Shown here one piece after another: positions 1 through 6,685 of a stretch of DNA of 8,526 nucleotides. The position numbers were made by a program, and so were the translations under genes. The stretch covers positions 1 through 8,526 of the forward strand of contig CABQHF010000086.1 in NCBI GenBank assembly GCA_902463905.1, written 5' to 3'. The stretch's first letter is position 1. The number at the start of each line of letters is the position of its first letter. Origin of the DNA: an uncultured Faecalibacterium sp. Its GTDB lineage: Bacteria; Bacillota; Clostridia; Oscillospirales; Ruminococcaceae. The notes under the pieces are model-generated. The model saw only the letters and a list, made by a program, of their open reading frames with translations, had not been told where the DNA came from and searched no databases.

Positions 1-1877
1 CAGACCAGCAGCAGGGCGGTGGTGAACTTGTCGGCGTAGAAGGGGCCGTTCTCCAGCGCCCACATGCGGGATGCGGGCTTGTGGAAGTCCTCGTCGTAGC
101 CGTCCTTTGCCAGCTGGTTGTAGCGCTGGATAGACTCCAGTGCGGTCTGCCGGGCTGCGGTGTCGTCCGGGTACATCTGGGCCACCAGATCCTCCAGCGT
201 GTCCGCCTTCAGAGCGCGGCCGTCGGCCACAGCGGCCTCCAGCTGATAGGGGCTCTTGTAGTTGCGGTAGGTGGCGTTGTTCTTGGGACCTTCCTCCTCG
301 CTGGCGTAGTCCTCGTAGTAGCAGGCACCGCCGTGGGCAGCCGGCATATAGGGCAGCTGCTGGGGCCAGTTGGCATCAAAGATCTGCCAGCTCTCACGGT
401 TCTTCTGCAGCTCGATCTGGTTTTCCAGCTGCTGGCCGGGCAGATCCTCGTTCATGAAGCGCTTGCCGTTCATGTCCAGGTTCAAAAAGCCTGCGTTGCC
501 CATGACGCCCACACCGGACAGGTCTGCGCCGCCGCCCATATGATGGATCATGGGAGCGTGGCTCTGCTGCACCTGGGCACCGGCCCACATGCCCAGCTGG
601 ATGCCGTCGCCCTGGTTGGTAAAGTTGCCCTCCACATCCACGTTGGTAAACAGGCACTGGATGTTGTTCTCAAGGACCTCCGGGCAGAAGTGCTGCAGCA
701 TCTTGGTGTTCTGGGAGTAATCGCCGGTGGACAGGATCACGCCCTTGGCAGCGTTGCACCTGATGTACTCGCCGGTAGCGGCATCGCGGGCATACAGGCC
801 CACGCAGCGGCCATTATCCATGATGAGCTTCTCGACGAAGCAGCCGTAGAAGGTCTGCACATTGCCGGTGTCAACGGCCTTCTGCATGTTGGCGTTGACG
901 GTGGCAGACTGGTTGGGCAGGAACTCCACCGAGGTGGGGTAGCAGGGGAAGCGCTCCTGGGTCCAGTCGTAGTGCTCCGGCAGCGGGTAGAAGATGGGGA
1001 TCAGGAAGTTGTCGGCGTTCTCGTCCGGGATGGCGCTGCGGGTGGTCTCGGCGTAGTACAGGTCGGGGTTTGCTTCCACCCACCAATCAAAGGTGTCGCC
1101 GATGTTGTGTGCCCACTTGCTCATGATGGACCGCTTGCAGCGGTAGGTGCTCTCCACCATGTGGGAGTCCACGATCTCGTCGATCTGCTCGCGGGTCCAG
1201 GTGTCGCGGCCCCACTTGGCCTGCACCTTGCCGTTGATGACGGCATACTCGCCGCTGCGGCACTGGGGGCCGTCGCCCTTTTCAAAGGCTGCCACCTTGC
1301 CGCCCTCCTCGGCGATGCTGCGCACGGCGGCCACACCGGCCACGCCGCAGCCCACCACGGCCACGTCCACATCCACGGTCTGGGTGACCTTGCTCTCGTC
1401 GATCTCCGGCTCGGTGCCCAGCCAGTCGGTATCGGAAGCAGAAGCGGTGTTCTCGGTGCCATCGGTGCTCACGCCCATAGCCTGCTCAATGCAGCTGGCG
1501 GCGGCCTTTTTGACGGCGTTGGTGGTGATGGTAGCGCCGGAAACGCTGTCGATCTCGGTGCTCTGGGCAGCCATGATGGCGTCCTTCAGGGTGGGAGCGG
1601 CTGCGCCGCCGATGCTCTCGGTCTCGTTGGAAGCGTCGATGACCACATCGGTGATGGCGGTCTCGCTGAAGGTCATAGTGACCTTCACCTCACCGATGCC
1701 GGTGGCGGTGCCGGTGTAGGTGCCGGGGGTGTAGATTGCATCCCCGGAAGCGGCTGCAGATGCAGCCGTGCTGGTGGAACTTGCGGAATTGCAGGCAGCC
1801 AGTGCGCCGGCGGTGACACCGCTCATGGCAGCGGCAGCGGCAACTTTCAAAAAGCCTTTGCGGGAGATCTTTTCCAT
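1..1877 (-). CDS. Flavinylated extracytosolic FAD-dependent reductase (fumarate/urocanate reductase-like), lipoprotein, 3' end cut
   Basis: Exported flavoprotein of the flavocytochrome c/fumarate reductase superfamily; 625 residues are visible and the C-terminus lies beyond the window edge. The N-terminus has a Tat-like SRKGFLK motif (residues 5-11, with RK instead of RR), a hydrophobic stretch and a lipobox LAAC with Cys29. This suggests a membrane-anchored lipoprotein outside the cell. Residues about 45-125 form an FMN-binding domain ending in D-S-V-S-G-A-T (110-116), the motif in which ApbE attaches FMN to the last Thr. A FAD Rossmann motif GCGVAG follows at 176-181, then a FAD_binding_2 domain. 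Known relatives use extracellular electron transfer to reduce fumarate, urocanate or related acceptors; the substrate here cannot be read from sequence. The start is chosen for its AAAGGAG 8 nt upstream and the intact signal sequence. It is divergent from the LysR gene, which probably controls it. Confidence 0.9.
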   Translation of the reverse strand, partial: MEKISRKGFLKVAAAAAMSGVTAGALAACNSASSTSTAASAAASGDAIYTPGTYTGTATGIGEVKVTMTFSETAITDVVIDASNETESIGGAAAPTLKDAIMAAQSTEIDSVSGATITTNAVKKAAASCIEQAMGVSTDGTENTASASDTDWLGTEPEIDESKVTQTVDVDVAVVGCGVAGVAAVRSIAEEGGKVAAFEKGDGPQCRSGEYAVINGKVQAKWGRDTWTREQIDEIVDSHMVESTYRCKRSIMSKWAHNIGDTFDWWVEANPDLYYAETTRSAIPDENADNFLIPIFYPLPEHYDWTQERFPCYPTSVEFLPNQSATVNANMQKAVDTGNVQTFYGCFVEKLIMDNGRCVGLYARDAATGEYIRCNAAKGVILSTGDYSQNTKMLQHFCPEVLENNIQCLFTNVDVEGNFTNQGDGIQLGMWAGAQVQQSHAPMIHHMGGGADLSGVGVMGNAGFLNLDMNGKRFMNEDLPGQQLENQIELQKNRESWQIFDANWPQQLPYMPAAHGGACYYEDYASEEEGPKNNATYRNYKSPYQLEAAVADGRALKADTLEDLVAQMYPDDTAARQTALESIQRYNQLAKDGYDEDFHKPASRMWALENGPFYADKFTTALLLV

Positions 1878-1919
1878 CTTGTCTGCTCCTTTTTCTTTCT
1901 TCTCTTCTTATCGTTTCTG

Positions 1920-1935
1920 CGGGATTTTTGTCCCG
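1920..1935 (-). other. Small hairpin near the 5' end of the reductase mRNA
   Basis: A perfect 5-bp inverted repeat (CGGGA, 6-nt loop, TCCCG) starts only a few bases after the predicted transcription start of the reductase gene. A 5'-terminal stem like this often stabilises mRNA, but it is short and could be chance. Confidence 0.3.
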
Positions 1936-1946
1936 TTCCGACAGAT

Positions 1947-1952
1947 AGTATA
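1947..1952 (-). promoter_or_regulatory. -10 box of the reductase promoter
   Basis: TATACT on the minus strand, 70 bases upstream of the reductase start codon. At 17-bp spacing the -35 position reads TTCCTT, a poor match to TTGACA. This is what an activator-dependent promoter would show. The predicted transcription start is near 1940. Confidence 0.55.
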
Positions 1953-1993
1953 AAATATAACGAACTGAAAAGGAAGAAAAAGATTTTTGCTGT

Positions 1994-2016
1994 ACTGATA
2001 AAAATCCTTTATCAGT
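1994..2016. promoter_or_regulatory. Perfect 9-5-9 dyad, probable LysR-family operator
   Basis: ACTGATAAA and TTTATCAGT are exact inverted repeats around AATCC, and they contain the T-N11-A pattern (T1999, A2011) typical of LysR-type binding sites. The centre (2005) lies about 65 bp upstream of the predicted reductase transcription start, the usual place of the LysR recognition site. The dyad also overlaps the regulator's own -35 box. Position and symmetry together make this a strong candidate; binding itself is inferred. Confidence 0.7.
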
Positions 2017-2036
2017 CCCCACCGGTGTGCTATACT
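2009..2036 (+). promoter_or_regulatory. Promoter of the LysR gene
   Basis: TTATCA (2009-2014), a 16-bp spacer and an extended -10 TGC-TATACT (2028-2036). The -35 lies inside the right arm of the dyad, so a regulator bound there should block its own transcription. The predicted start is near 2043. Confidence 0.6.
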
Positions 2037-2081
2037 GGACACAGTACATCCCACCCCGCCGGGAAAGGAGCATTTTGCCGC

Positions 2082-2972
2082 ATGAATGACCACCAGCTGC
2101 TGTGTTTTCTCACCGTGAGCCGGACGCTGAACTTCACCACCGCCGCACGGGAGCTTTACTGCACCCAGCCCGCCCTGAGCTACCAGATCCGCAGCCTGGA
2201 AAAGGAGCTGGGGGTGCCCCTGCTGGCCCGCAGCACCACCCGCGTGGCCCTGACCGATGCCGGCCGGGCCTTCGTGCCGCGGGCCGAGGAGATCTCCCGC
2301 AGCATCCTCAACGCCCGCACTGCGCTGAAAGCCTTTGCCGGGCAGCGCACCCTGACTCTGCGCCTGCCGCCGGTGCTGCTGCAGCGGGACCCCATCTATC
2401 CCATCCTGATGGCGCGGCTCCACGCCTCCCTGCCGGACTACGAATTCACGGTGGACACCCGGCCCCTCTCCCGTAACCCCCACGAGATGCTGTGCTCCGA
2501 GGCGGATGCCGCACTGTACCTGCCCTTTGGGCCTTTGCAGCCGGAGGTGGAGGCGGCCCCGGTGATCCACAACACCTTTTACCTCATCCTGTCCCCGGAG
2601 CACCCCCTCAGCAGCCGCAGCAGCCTGAAGCCTCAGGACCTTTCCGGCCAGCTGGTGTTCTACGAGCCCCTGTACCAGGACATGGTGGACTACGCCCGAA
2701 CCCAGCCCGGTATGCCCTTCAACACACCGGACTGGCGCATGGTGGAAAACTACGAGTGCGTCTACAACAACCTTCTGGCCGGGCGGGGGATGTTCCTATG
2801 CCCGATGAAGTACCCCGCGTTCCCGGCCGCATGGTATCTGCCGCTGCAGCTGGCGCTGCCGGACACCTGCCTGCTGACCTTGCGGGATGACCCCCGCCCG
2901 GAGATCGCCCGGCTGCGGGAAGTGTTCGCCGAGGTGTATGCCAACCGCGCCCGGCTGCTGGGCGAAGCATAA
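2082..2972 (+). CDS. LysR-type transcriptional regulator
   Basis: DNA-binding regulator of 296 residues, normal for the family. Residues 1-60 form the winged helix-turn-helix, with the characteristic AARELYCTQPALSYQIRSLE run from residue 21 followed by LGVPLLAR. Residues from about 90 form the effector-binding domain, which is divergent enough that no ligand can be suggested. The reading frame is open far upstream, but the real start is the ATG behind GGGAAAGGAG (2061-2070), where LysR homology begins; the upstream part is antisense to the reductase. It is transcribed away from the flavinylated reductase, sharing an intergenic region with a perfect dyad. It most likely activates the reductase in response to its substrate and represses itself. 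Its stop codon runs directly into a hairpin terminator. Confidence 0.93.
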   Translation: MNDHQLLCFLTVSRTLNFTTAARELYCTQPALSYQIRSLEKELGVPLLARSTTRVALTDAGRAFVPRAEEISRSILNARTALKAFAGQRTLTLRLPPVLLQRDPIYPILMARLHASLPDYEFTVDTRPLSRNPHEMLCSEADAALYLPFGPLQPEVEAAPVIHNTFYLILSPEHPLSSRSSLKPQDLSGQLVFYEPLYQDMVDYARTQPGMPFNTPDWRMVENYECVYNNLLAGRGMFLCPMKYPAFPAAWYLPLQLALPDTCLLTLRDDPRPEIARLREVFAEVYANRARLLGEA

Positions 2973-2974
2973 AA

Positions 2975-3010
2975 AACACCGCTGTGCGCCTGAAAACGCA
3001 CAGCGGTGTT
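2975..3010. terminator. Terminator between the LysR gene and the transketolase operon
   Basis: A perfect 14-bp stem (AACACCGCTGTGCG / CGCACAGCGGTGTT) with an 8-nt loop. On the minus strand it is followed by a run of six U, so it is a strong terminator for the transketolase operon. On the plus strand the downstream tract (CTGATTTTGT) is weaker, but it can still serve the LysR gene. Confidence 0.88.
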
Positions 3011-3026
3011 CTGATTTTGTGTTATC

Positions 3027-3974
3027 TTACTTGTTCAGCATCTCATGCGCGGTCTTGCAGATGGTGGCAGCATCCAGGCCGTACTTTGCCAGCAGGTCCC
3101 ATGCGGGGCCGGAGCAGCCGAACACATCCTGCACGCCCACGCGGCGCACGGGGGTGGGCAGCTTCTCGGACAGAACGGCGCACACGGCTTCGCCCAGACC
3201 GCCGATGACGTTGTGCTCCTCGGCGGTGATCACCTTGCCGCACTCTTTGGCCGCCTTCAGGACGATCTCCTCGTCCAGCGGCTTGATGGTGTGGATGTTG
3301 ATGACGCGGGCATGGATGCCCTCGGCGGCCAGCTGCTCGGCAGCGATGCGGGCCTCGTTGACCATCAGGCCGGTGGCGATGATGGCAATGTCATTGCCTT
3401 CGGTGATCTGCTCGCCCTTGCCGATCTCAAAGTGGTAGTTGTCGGCATCGTGGAACACAGGCACAGCCAGGCGGCCAAAGCGCAGGTAGACCGGGCCTTC
3501 CATCGCGTAGGCGGCGCGCACAGCGGCGCGGGCCTCCACGTCATCGGCGGGGCAGATGACGGTCATGCCGGGGATGCTGCGCATGAGGGCAAAGTCCTCG
3601 CAGCACTGGTGGGAAGCGCCGTCCTCGCCCACCGAGATGCCGCCGTGGGTGGCACCGATCTTCACGTTCAGGTGGGGGTAGCCGATGGAGTTGCGCACCT
3701 GCTCAAAGGCACGGCCGGCGGCAAACATGGCAAAGCTGGAGACAAAGGGCACATAGCCCATGGTGGACAGGCCTGCAGCCACGCCCATCATGTTGGCCTC
3801 GGCGATGCCGCAGTCAAAGTGGCGATCCGGGTAAGCCTTGCGGAACATGCCGGTCTTGGTGGCAGCAGCCAGGTCAGCGTCCAGCACCACCAGGTCGTCA
3901 TGACCCTCAGCGGCCAGTTCCTTCAGGGTGTTGCCGTAGCTTTCACGGGTAGCGATCTTCTTCACATCTGCCAT
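3027..3974 (-). CDS. Transketolase, C-terminal half (split enzyme)
   Basis: The 315-residue second subunit of a split, thiamine-diphosphate-dependent transketolase. It carries the pyrimidine-binding domain and the C-terminal domain. Visible signatures are DCGIAEANMMGVAAGLS, with the catalytic Glu59 that in this family protonates the cofactor aminopyrimidine ring, then ATHGGISVGEDGASHQ (108-123) and a C-terminal domain from about residue 190. It works with the upstream subunit, exchanging two-carbon ketol units between sugar phosphates in the cytosol for the non-oxidative pentose phosphate pathway. The start codon lies 1 nt beyond the stop of the N-terminal subunit gene, so translation is probably coupled and the two are made in equal amounts. 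The strong terminator at 2975-3010 follows. A 1-deoxyxylulose-5-phosphate synthase would be a single long chain, so transketolase is preferred. Confidence 0.93.
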   Translation of the reverse strand: MADVKKIATRESYGNTLKELAAEGHDDLVVLDADLAAATKTGMFRKAYPDRHFDCGIAEANMMGVAAGLSTMGYVPFVSSFAMFAAGRAFEQVRNSIGYPHLNVKIGATHGGISVGEDGASHQCCEDFALMRSIPGMTVICPADDVEARAAVRAAYAMEGPVYLRFGRLAVPVFHDADNYHFEIGKGEQITEGNDIAIIATGLMVNEARIAAEQLAAEGIHARVINIHTIKPLDEEIVLKAAKECGKVITAEEHNVIGGLGEAVCAVLSEKLPTPVRRVGVQDVFGCSGPAWDLLAKYGLDAATICKTAHEMLNK

Positions 3975-3975
3975 C

Positions 3976-4827
3976 TTACTTTTCCTCCTGTTCCAGCGCG
4001 GCGTAGGCGGCGTTCAGTTCTTCCATAGCGACCTTGTATTCGTCGTCGTTGGGGCCCTTGCCGTGCCAGTCCACGGAGTTGGTCATAAAGGAAACGCCCT
4101 TGCCCTTAGTGGTGTCCATGATGATGCAGGTGGGCTTGTCGTTCTCGGCATGGAAAGCCTGGATGGCGGCCTCGATCTGGTCATAGTCGTGGCCATTGAT
4201 GGTCAGCACGTTGAAGTTGAAGGCCTTCATCTTCTCTTCCAGCGGTTCGCTGCTCATGACCGTCTCGGTGGAGCCGTCGATCTGCAGGCGGTTGCGGTCC
4301 AGGAACACGCACAGGTTGCTCAGGCCGTAGTGGGCGGCAAACATAAAGGCCTCCCAGCACTCGCCCTCTTCCACCTCACCGTCGCCCACGATGGCAAACA
4401 CGTTGATGGCCTTGTCGGCGTGCTTGGCACCCAGTGCCATGCCGCAGGCGGCGGAGATGCCCTGGCCCAGACTGCCGGTGGACATGTCCACACCCGGCGT
4501 CTCGTTCATGTTGGGGTGGCCCTGCAGGTAGCTGCCGATCTTGCGCAGGGTCTTGAGGTCCTCCACCGGGAAGTAGCCGCGCTCTGCCAGAGCAGCGTAC
4601 AGTGCCGGAGCGGCATGGCCCTTGGACAGCACCAGACGGTCGCGGTCGGCCATCTTGGGATCCTTCGGGTCGATGTTCATTTCCACGAAATAGAGGTAGC
4701 TCAGCAGCTCGGCGATGTCCAGACTGCCGCCCGGATGACCGCACTTTGCGCTGTGCGTGCCCTCGATCACGCCCATGCGGATGTGACAGGCGTGCTTTGC
4801 CAGGGTAAGTTTTTCTGCATTTGTCAT
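3976..4827 (-). CDS. Transketolase, N-terminal half (split enzyme)
   Basis: The 283-residue first subunit, carrying the diphosphate-binding domain of transketolase. Visible family signatures are CGHPGGSLD (29-37), SKGHAAPALYAALAERG (68-84), GHPN (103-106), TGSLGQG (117-123) and the ThDP/metal motif GDGEVEEGE beginning at 148 and closing with DRNRLQIDG (177-185), where Asp148 and Asn179 should hold the metal. It is complete only together with the downstream C-terminal subunit; split transketolases are common in Clostridia and archaea. The ATG start is supported by CGGGAGG 6 nt upstream. The gene is first in a two-gene operon, with a leader of about 97 nt from its promoter, and lies divergent to the ECF transporter gene. 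Confidence 0.94.
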   Translation of the reverse strand: MTNAEKLTLAKHACHIRMGVIEGTHSAKCGHPGGSLDIAELLSYLYFVEMNIDPKDPKMADRDRLVLSKGHAAPALYAALAERGYFPVEDLKTLRKIGSYLQGHPNMNETPGVDMSTGSLGQGISAACGMALGAKHADKAINVFAIVGDGEVEEGECWEAFMFAAHYGLSNLCVFLDRNRLQIDGSTETVMSSEPLEEKMKAFNFNVLTINGHDYDQIEAAIQAFHAENDKPTCIIMDTTKGKGVSFMTNSVDWHGKGPNDDEYKVAMEELNAAYAALEQEEK

Positions 4828-4885
4828 GATGGTCCTCCCGTATGAACCTCAGATTTGCAAGCGTTCCAAAAAAGCCGTTTTACGC

Positions 4886-4898
4886 CCTGCCGGGCAGG
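4886..4898. repeat. GC-rich palindrome in the transketolase leader
   Basis: CCTGCC-G-GGCAGG, a 6-1-6 inverted repeat about 26-38 nt into the predicted transketolase transcript. On the minus strand a U6 tract occurs about 13 nt further on, but no continuous stem leads into it, so a terminator is not well supported. It could be a protein-binding site or chance. Confidence 0.25.
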
Positions 4899-4930
4899 TG
4901 TGTCCCAGCAGTGCGCTCTTTTTCAAGTTT

Positions 4931-4959
4931 ATATTAGCTATTCTATGCAAAAAGGTCAA
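4931..4959 (-). promoter_or_regulatory. Promoter of the transketolase operon
   Basis: On the minus strand, TTGACC, a 17-bp spacer and TAATAT, a good vegetative sigma-factor promoter. The predicted transcription start near 4924 gives a leader of about 97 nt. ATGCAAAA occurs twice, 23 bp apart (4945-4952 in the spacer and 4968-4975 upstream of the -35 box), which could be a regulator site. Confidence 0.75.
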
Positions 4960-5046
4960 GTTCCTTCATGCAAAATGTACATACACGGGGAAATCTTGCC
5001 CGAAAAGTTCCGCTTTTTGGTCAATTTGCGGGTCGTTTGCCGCATC

Positions 5047-5075
5047 TTGACAGCCGCCGGGGCATTTGCTATAAT
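5047..5075 (+). promoter_or_regulatory. Consensus promoter of the ECF S-component gene
   Basis: TTGACA, a 17-bp spacer and TATAAT: an exact match to the vegetative consensus in both boxes at the optimal spacing. The predicted start is near 5082, about 160 nt before the start codon. A promoter this strong suggests that control acts later, in the leader. Confidence 0.9.
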
Positions 5076-5081
5076 TTTGTC

Positions 5082-5225
5082 AAAATCCGGCACGGAGCCG
5101 GGTGTGCGGGCAGAAGTCCGTTTTCTCCATGCGGAGGATATTTTTGTCCAGAGTATTTTTTCAAAAGACGCCATGAAGGGGTCTGTTTCCGGCCGGAATG
5201 CCGGGAGCAGGCCCCTTTTTTGTGC
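5082..5225 (+). ncRNA. Structured leader, riboswitch-like, class not identified
   Basis: An untranslated leader between a perfect promoter and the ribosome binding site of a vitamin-type transporter gene. Hairpins seen by hand are CCGGC/GCCGG (5087-5101), CGGG/UCCG (5107-5120), UUCUCC/GGAGGA (5123-5138) and the terminator at 5178-5221. The segment 5166-5172 (AGACGCC) can pair with 5178-5184 (GGGGUCU) with one mismatch. That would capture the left arm of the terminator and act as an antiterminator. ECF S components are often controlled by riboswitches for their substrate, so this is a reasonable candidate. I do not recognise conserved cores of the TPP, FMN, cobalamin or THF classes. Confidence 0.5.
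5178..5221 (+). terminator. Leader terminator upstream of the ECF gene
   Basis: GGGGUCUG (5178-5185) pairs with CAGGCCCC (5208-5215) through 8 bp with one U-G pair. Inside it CCGGC pairs with GCCGG (5189-5204). Six U follow directly. It ends 4 nt before the AAAGGAGGA ribosome binding site, so it can only act as an attenuator of the gene behind it. Confidence 0.75.
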
Positions 5226-5241
5226 AAAGGAGGACTTTTTC

Positions 5242-5778
5242 ATGAACACCAAGACTGTTTCGCCCGCCCGCCGCATCGTGCTGGCGGCATTGTTCCTTGC
5301 GCTGGCCTTCCTGCTGCCCATGGTCACCGGCCATGTGCCGCAGGTGGGCAACATGCTGTGCCCCATGCATTTTCCCATCCTGCTGTGCGGCTTTGTGCTG
5401 GGCGGCCCCTGGGGGCTGGCCGTGGGCTTTGTGGCCCCGCTGCTGCGCTCGGTGCTGTTCGGCATGCCGCCGATGTTTCCCATCGCCGTCTCCATGGCCT
5501 TTGAGCTGGCCGCCTACGGCCTTGTGTCCGGCCTTGTCTGGCGCAGAGTGAAGCACACCCTGCCCATGATGTATGCCGCTCTCGTCACCGCCATGGTGGC
5601 GGGGCGTCTGGTGTGGGGTGCTGTGCGCTTCGTGCTGGCAGGCCTGACCGGCAGCAGCTTCCCGTTCAGCGCGTTTCTGTCCGGTGCCTTGCTCACCGCC
5701 GTGCCGGGCATCATCGCGCAGCTGGTGCTCATCCCGCTGGTCCTCACCGCCCTGCAGAAGGCAGGGTTTATTGACTAA
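5242..5778 (+). CDS. ECF transporter substrate-binding (S) component
   Basis: A 178-residue, very hydrophobic membrane protein with about six helices, the usual size for S components of energy-coupling-factor importers. S components capture a vitamin or similar micronutrient and dock to the shared EcfT/EcfA module, which is encoded elsewhere. TM1 (about 10-28) carries A16-x3-A20, the small-residue spacing S components use to contact EcfT. The segment GNMLCPMHFPILLCGFVLGG (36-55) and GRLVWGAVRF (121-130) look like ligand-pocket and helix motifs of the ECF_trnsprt type. I cannot name the substrate: it lacks the QueT signature and does not clearly read as RibU, ThiT or BioY. The ATG lies 7 nt after AAAGGAGGA. 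The leader ends in an attenuator-type terminator. Its 3' end faces the coiled-coil gene 20 bp away with no terminator between. Confidence 0.85.
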   Translation: MNTKTVSPARRIVLAALFLALAFLLPMVTGHVPQVGNMLCPMHFPILLCGFVLGGPWGLAVGFVAPLLRSVLFGMPPMFPIAVSMAFELAAYGLVSGLVWRRVKHTLPMMYAALVTAMVAGRLVWGAVRFVLAGLTGSSFPFSAFLSGALLTAVPGIIAQLVLIPLVLTALQKAGFID

Positions 5779-5798
5779 GGCGTTTTCGGGAAAGCACA

Positions 5799-6668
5799 TC
5801 AGCGATAATTCCTATCGTAATACATGTAGGTCATTGCGCTGTTCGCAAGCGCCGATACCCGGCTATTATATGCGGTCAATTCGGTATTTGCCCTCACGGC
5901 GTCCAGCTGCCCATAGATCCTCTGGTTTCCCTGCTCAATGCGGTTCAAGGTATTATTGCTCTGGTTCAGGCATTCGTAAAGGCCCTGATTGACCTGCTGC
6001 AGATTTCGCAGTTCTCGTACTGCCTGCTGTAAATTTGTAAGGACAGCGTGCCGCCACGAATCCTCGTCAAACCGGTCATAGCAGCCTTTCTTTCCTTCCA
6101 GCGTGTTCGTAATGCCCGTTGATAGATAGTGGCGGAAACACGCCATCGGGATTAGGCTTCTGTAGGCTTCGTGGATCGTTCCGCGCGAATACAGTTTTGC
6201 CCGAGCCTGCTCCAGCTTTGCCTGCTGCTGTAGCAACATTTCCTTTTCATTCTTGAGCTGTTTCTTGTAAGCACACTCTTTTTCTACTCTCTTTTTGTCT
6301 GCAGCCACGACACTATCATATTTTGCCCATTTTTCGTTGCGTAATTTCTTATCCACAGCGCTCTGGTGGATGCTTCCCCAGATCGTTCCGAACACGCCGA
6401 GAGCGATTGCGATAACAATGCCTTCCGAGATGCTTTGAACAACACCAGAGATCGGGATACCCAGAAGAAAAACCATATACAAGCCGCCGTTTTTAGTGAA
6501 TGGATTTCCGCTATCTGTCGGATCCGGAAGATCAATTTCCTCTGGATGTCCAAGCCGCTGCATCTGGTAGTCCAGGTCAGCGATCAATCGCTGTGTCGTA
6601 TAGAGTTCTCTTTCTACATCGCAGATTTTTCCGACATAATCGGTCAGAGCCTGATTATAATATCCCAT
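5799..6668 (-). CDS. Coiled-coil membrane protein of unknown function
   Basis: A 289-residue protein whose function I do not recognise. Residues 3-40 are helical with coiled-coil character. Residues 62-100 hold two closely spaced hydrophobic segments (GGLYMVFLLGIPISGVV and GIVIAIALGVFGTIWG). Residues 105-162 form a long charged coiled coil rich in K, E and Q. A compact patch IPMACFRHYLSTG...LEGKKGCYDRF (173-200) resembles a conserved patch I associate with hypothetical membrane proteins of Clostridia and Bacilli; this is from memory only. A second coiled coil (205-262) and a Tyr/Asn-rich tail follow. The frame is open 49 codons further upstream, but the start at 6668 has GGAGG 8 nt before it and the upstream part belongs to the 57-aa gene in another frame. 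It is last in the low-GC cassette, 17 nt after the 57-aa gene, and convergent with the ECF gene. Confidence 0.8.
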   Translation of the reverse strand: MGYYNQALTDYVGKICDVERELYTTQRLIADLDYQMQRLGHPEEIDLPDPTDSGNPFTKNGGLYMVFLLGIPISGVVQSISEGIVIAIALGVFGTIWGSIHQSAVDKKLRNEKWAKYDSVVAADKKRVEKECAYKKQLKNEKEMLLQQQAKLEQARAKLYSRGTIHEAYRSLIPMACFRHYLSTGITNTLEGKKGCYDRFDEDSWRHAVLTNLQQAVRELRNLQQVNQGLYECLNQSNNTLNRIEQGNQRIYGQLDAVRANTELTAYNSRVSALANSAMTYMYYDRNYR

Positions 6669-6685
6669 CGATTTTTCCTCCGAAA

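Noticed and set aside
81..2081. Very long plus-strand open frame running into the LysR gene
   Set aside because: It lies antisense to the reductase gene, with low-complexity composition rich in G, A, V, L and H. It is open only because of GC-rich codons on the other strand. LysR homology and the ribosome binding site begin at 2082.
3045..4845. Two long plus-strand frames opposite the transketolase genes
   Set aside because: Mirror frames of GC-rich genes. The minus-strand frames carry complete transketolase motifs and good ribosome binding sites.
5082..5241. Leader as a preQ1, TPP, FMN or guanidine (mini-ykkC) riboswitch
   Set aside because: The conserved cores of TPP and FMN types are absent. 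The ACGG in the first hairpin sits in a 5-nt loop and the second hairpin loop is AUGC, unlike mini-ykkC. The protein lacks the QueT signature that would suggest preQ1. Class left open.
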